Shown here in pieces: positions 62,822 through 64,000 of a stretch of DNA of 64,000 nt (position 1 is the stretch's first letter; each line of letters starts with the position of its first letter). The notes under the pieces were generated by a model. The model did no database searches and was not told where the DNA came from. It saw only the letters and a list, made by a program, of their open reading frames with translations. Source of the stretch: Rubellimicrobium sp. CFH 75288 (GTDB lineage: Bacteria > Pseudomonadota > Alphaproteobacteria > Rhodobacterales > Rhodobacteraceae); the NCBI RefSeq assembly GCF_009904055.1, contig NZ_WYDP01000001.1, forward strand, positions 310,001 through 374,000. The letters run 5' to 3'. The position numbers were made by a program, and so were the translations under genes.

Positions 62822-63478
62822 TCAGATCAGCCGGAGCGCGGCGGCGCGCGAGATCGCCTCGGGGCCGGTCTTGGCCTCGAGCTTGACGCGGGCGCTGCGC
62901 AGGCGCTGCTTGATCGCCCCTTCCGAGACGCCGAGCTGCCAGGCGATCTGCTTGAGCCGCTGGCCCGAGCGGACGAGGCGCAGCGCCTCCACCTCGGCGG
63001 GGGTGATGTTGACGGGCGGCCGCAGGGCCGCATGGCGGGTCTGGACCGCAACCTCCAGCGCCAGGATCTCGACGTCGCGGAATTCCCGGTCGGGCCGGAC
63101 GAAGCTGCCGATGCTGCGCTCGCCCGTGGCCGGATCGAGCACGGAGACGGCGGCCCCGAAGCGCAGGCCGAAAGAGGCGGCCTCGGCCAGAAGGCCGTGG
63201 GGATCCTCGTCGCGCAGATCGCTCCAGCGGATGGTGCCCTGCGTCGCGAAGGCCCAGCGCATGACCGGATCGTGGAGCATGTAGCCCCGCCGCGTGTAGA
63301 CGGAGACCCACTCCGCCGGAAGGGCGATCACCTCCTCCATCGGCAGGGCAAAGCCCACGCGGTAGGCCAGGTAATGCCCGCCCGGTGCGAGGGCGGCGAT
63401 GTCCGCACCGGACCCGCCCGGCGCCGTCCCGAGGGGAGCGTCGTGCCTTCCGCTCGTTTCGAACCGTTCCAAGCTCAT
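62822..63478 (-). CDS. LuxR-family transcriptional regulator with autoinducer-binding-like domain (solo)
   Basis: The protein has 218 residues from ATG 63478 (AAGG upstream); an ATG at 63499 would add seven residues. The N-terminal half resembles an autoinducer-binding domain (WVSVYTRRGYMLHDPVMRW, then TIRWSDLRDEDP and FGLRFGAAVSVLDP). The C-terminal LuxR helix-turn-helix reads ITPAEVEALRLVRSGQRLKQ and SEGAIKQRLRSARVKLEAK. No luxI-type synthase is adjacent, so it is a solo regulator. The first part of the ligand domain is short compared with TraR/LuxR. Confidence 0.88.
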   Translation of the reverse strand: MSLERFETSGRHDAPLGTAPGGSGADIAALAPGGHYLAYRVGFALPMEEVIALPAEWVSVYTRRGYMLHDPVMRWAFATQGTIRWSDLRDEDPHGLLAEAASFGLRFGAAVSVLDPATGERSIGSFVRPDREFRDVEILALEVAVQTRHAALRPPVNITPAEVEALRLVRSGQRLKQIAWQLGVSEGAIKQRLRSARVKLEAKTGPEAISRAAALRLI

Positions 63479-63653
63479 CGGCCGTGCCTTGTTTCGCATG
63501 TGAGCATATCCCCCGTCCCGGCCCGGGGGCAACGACTGATGCGCCGTCATGGTTGCAGCCCCGAGGACATCACCGCTCCGTGATGGGCCGGCCGTTTGGC
63601 GAACGGGACCGCCATGCTAGGTTCCGTTGCGTCACAAGCCGGGAGACCGTCCG

Positions 63654-63809
63654 ATGAAGCGCGTGGCCTTTGTCCTCCTTCTCAGCATGGCGCCCCTGTC
63701 CGCCTGGGCCGCCGGCTGCACCCGCGGCCAGGAACAGGCCATGACCTGCGCCGAGGGGACCGTCTGGGACCCGCAGACTGCCACCTGCGTGCCGGTCGTG
63801 ACGGGCTGA
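63654..63809 (+). CDS. Small secreted cysteine-containing protein
   Basis: The 51-residue precursor starts at ATG 63654 with GGGAGACCG before it. A signal peptide (MKRVAFVLLLSMAPLSAWA, cleaved near residue 20) leaves a mature peptide of about 30 residues with three cysteines (GCTRGQ, MTCAEGTVWD, ATCVPV). The spacing resembles a minimal chitin-binding type (CBM14-like) fragment common as tiny secreted proteins in this group. The function is unknown. It stands between the divergent luxR-type gene and fliG. Confidence 0.65.
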   Translation: MKRVAFVLLLSMAPLSAWAAGCTRGQEQAMTCAEGTVWDPQTATCVPVVTG

Positions 63810-63891
63810 GACCGGTTCCGGCCGGGGCGCCTTAACCCGATCTCAACCTCCGGCGGCGAATCTGGCGGGGCTCCACCCCGGACGATTCGCG

Positions 63892-64000
63892 ATGGCCCCT
63901 TCTTCCGCCGCCCCCTGCCCCGACGCGATCCCCCCGTTGCGCAAGGCGGCGATCGTGGTCCAGTTCCTCGCGGGGGACGGGCGCCGGCTGCCGCTCGACG
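63892..64000 (+). CDS. fliG: N-terminus of a probable flagellar motor switch protein FliG (partial)
   Basis: Only 36 codons are visible before the window ends. After a variable Pro/Ser-rich start, the phrase LRKAAIVVQFLAGDGRRLPLD resembles the beginning of FliG, where RxKAAIxVxxL opens the first helix, and especially the Rhodobacterales form. The start is ATG 63892. No clear ribosome site lies directly upstream, so the true start could be later. Confidence 0.45.
   Translation, partial: MAPSSAAPCPDAIPPLRKAAIVVQFLAGDGRRLPLD

Overview
The window looks like chromosomal DNA of a very G+C-rich alphaproteobacterium of the order Rhodobacterales (Rhodobacter/Paracoccus/Rubellimicrobium-like). The strongest pointer is a complete, co-oriented gene transfer agent (GTA) structural cluster of the Rhodobacter capsulatus type next to cysE. 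Supporting signs are a CarD protein directly after a 7Fe ferredoxin, an FtsB-like protein directly before pdhA, and genus-typical small families (DUF2065, DUF6314, GTA head formation protein). Genes are densely packed, with many ATGA/GTGA/TGATG overlaps.

Layout. 0-3 kb: hflK-hflC-DUF2065 and the first codons of a further gene. 3-7.4 kb: rpiA-gor on the minus strand, divergent from a glutathione transferase-sdaA pair. 7.4-16 kb: a secreted DUF4139 protein, a lysophospholipase-like hydrolase and an SCP2 protein on minus; then a TPR protein, a Suv3-like helicase, an S4 protein, fdxA and carD on plus. 16.4-18.8 kb: a three-gene sugar-acid operon resembling the lower L-fucose oxidation route. 19-23.5 kb: a lipoprotein transglycosylase, two tandem cyclophilins, then pgk-fba. 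23.6-26.8 kb: ftsB-like, pdhA and the E2 gene, with the E1-beta gene missing between them, followed by a small gene of foreign base composition. 26.9-27.7 kb: cysE.

27.8-41.9 kb: the GTA cluster, transcribed leftward from the small terminase gene (g1) to the tail-fibre/megatron gene (g15). Every expected gene is present. One tail-chaperone gene (g10) is split between two frames at a run of seven G. Upstream of g1 lies a 320-base spacer with three copies of a palindromic repeat whose fourth copy is 26 kb away.

42.2-50.8 kb: mltG and the fatty-acid synthesis cluster fabD-fabG-acpP-fabF. Between acpP and fabF sits an accessory cassette of four genes: a ureohydrolase-like protein with an altered metal site, an unknown single-TM protein, a radical SAM protein with extra cysteines and a 70-residue protein. 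This is the best candidate in the window for an undescribed system. 51-53 kb: rpsF-rpsR-rplI behind a visible promoter and a structured leader. 53-64 kb: tig, tRNA-Leu(UAG), a stand-alone Hint-domain protein, nnr, glnB-glnA, bioY, DUF6314, purB, a solo LuxR-type regulator, a small secreted cysteine protein and the start of a probable fliG.

All calls come from reading the sequence. No database search or fold computation was run, so family names rest on recognised motifs, length and gene order.
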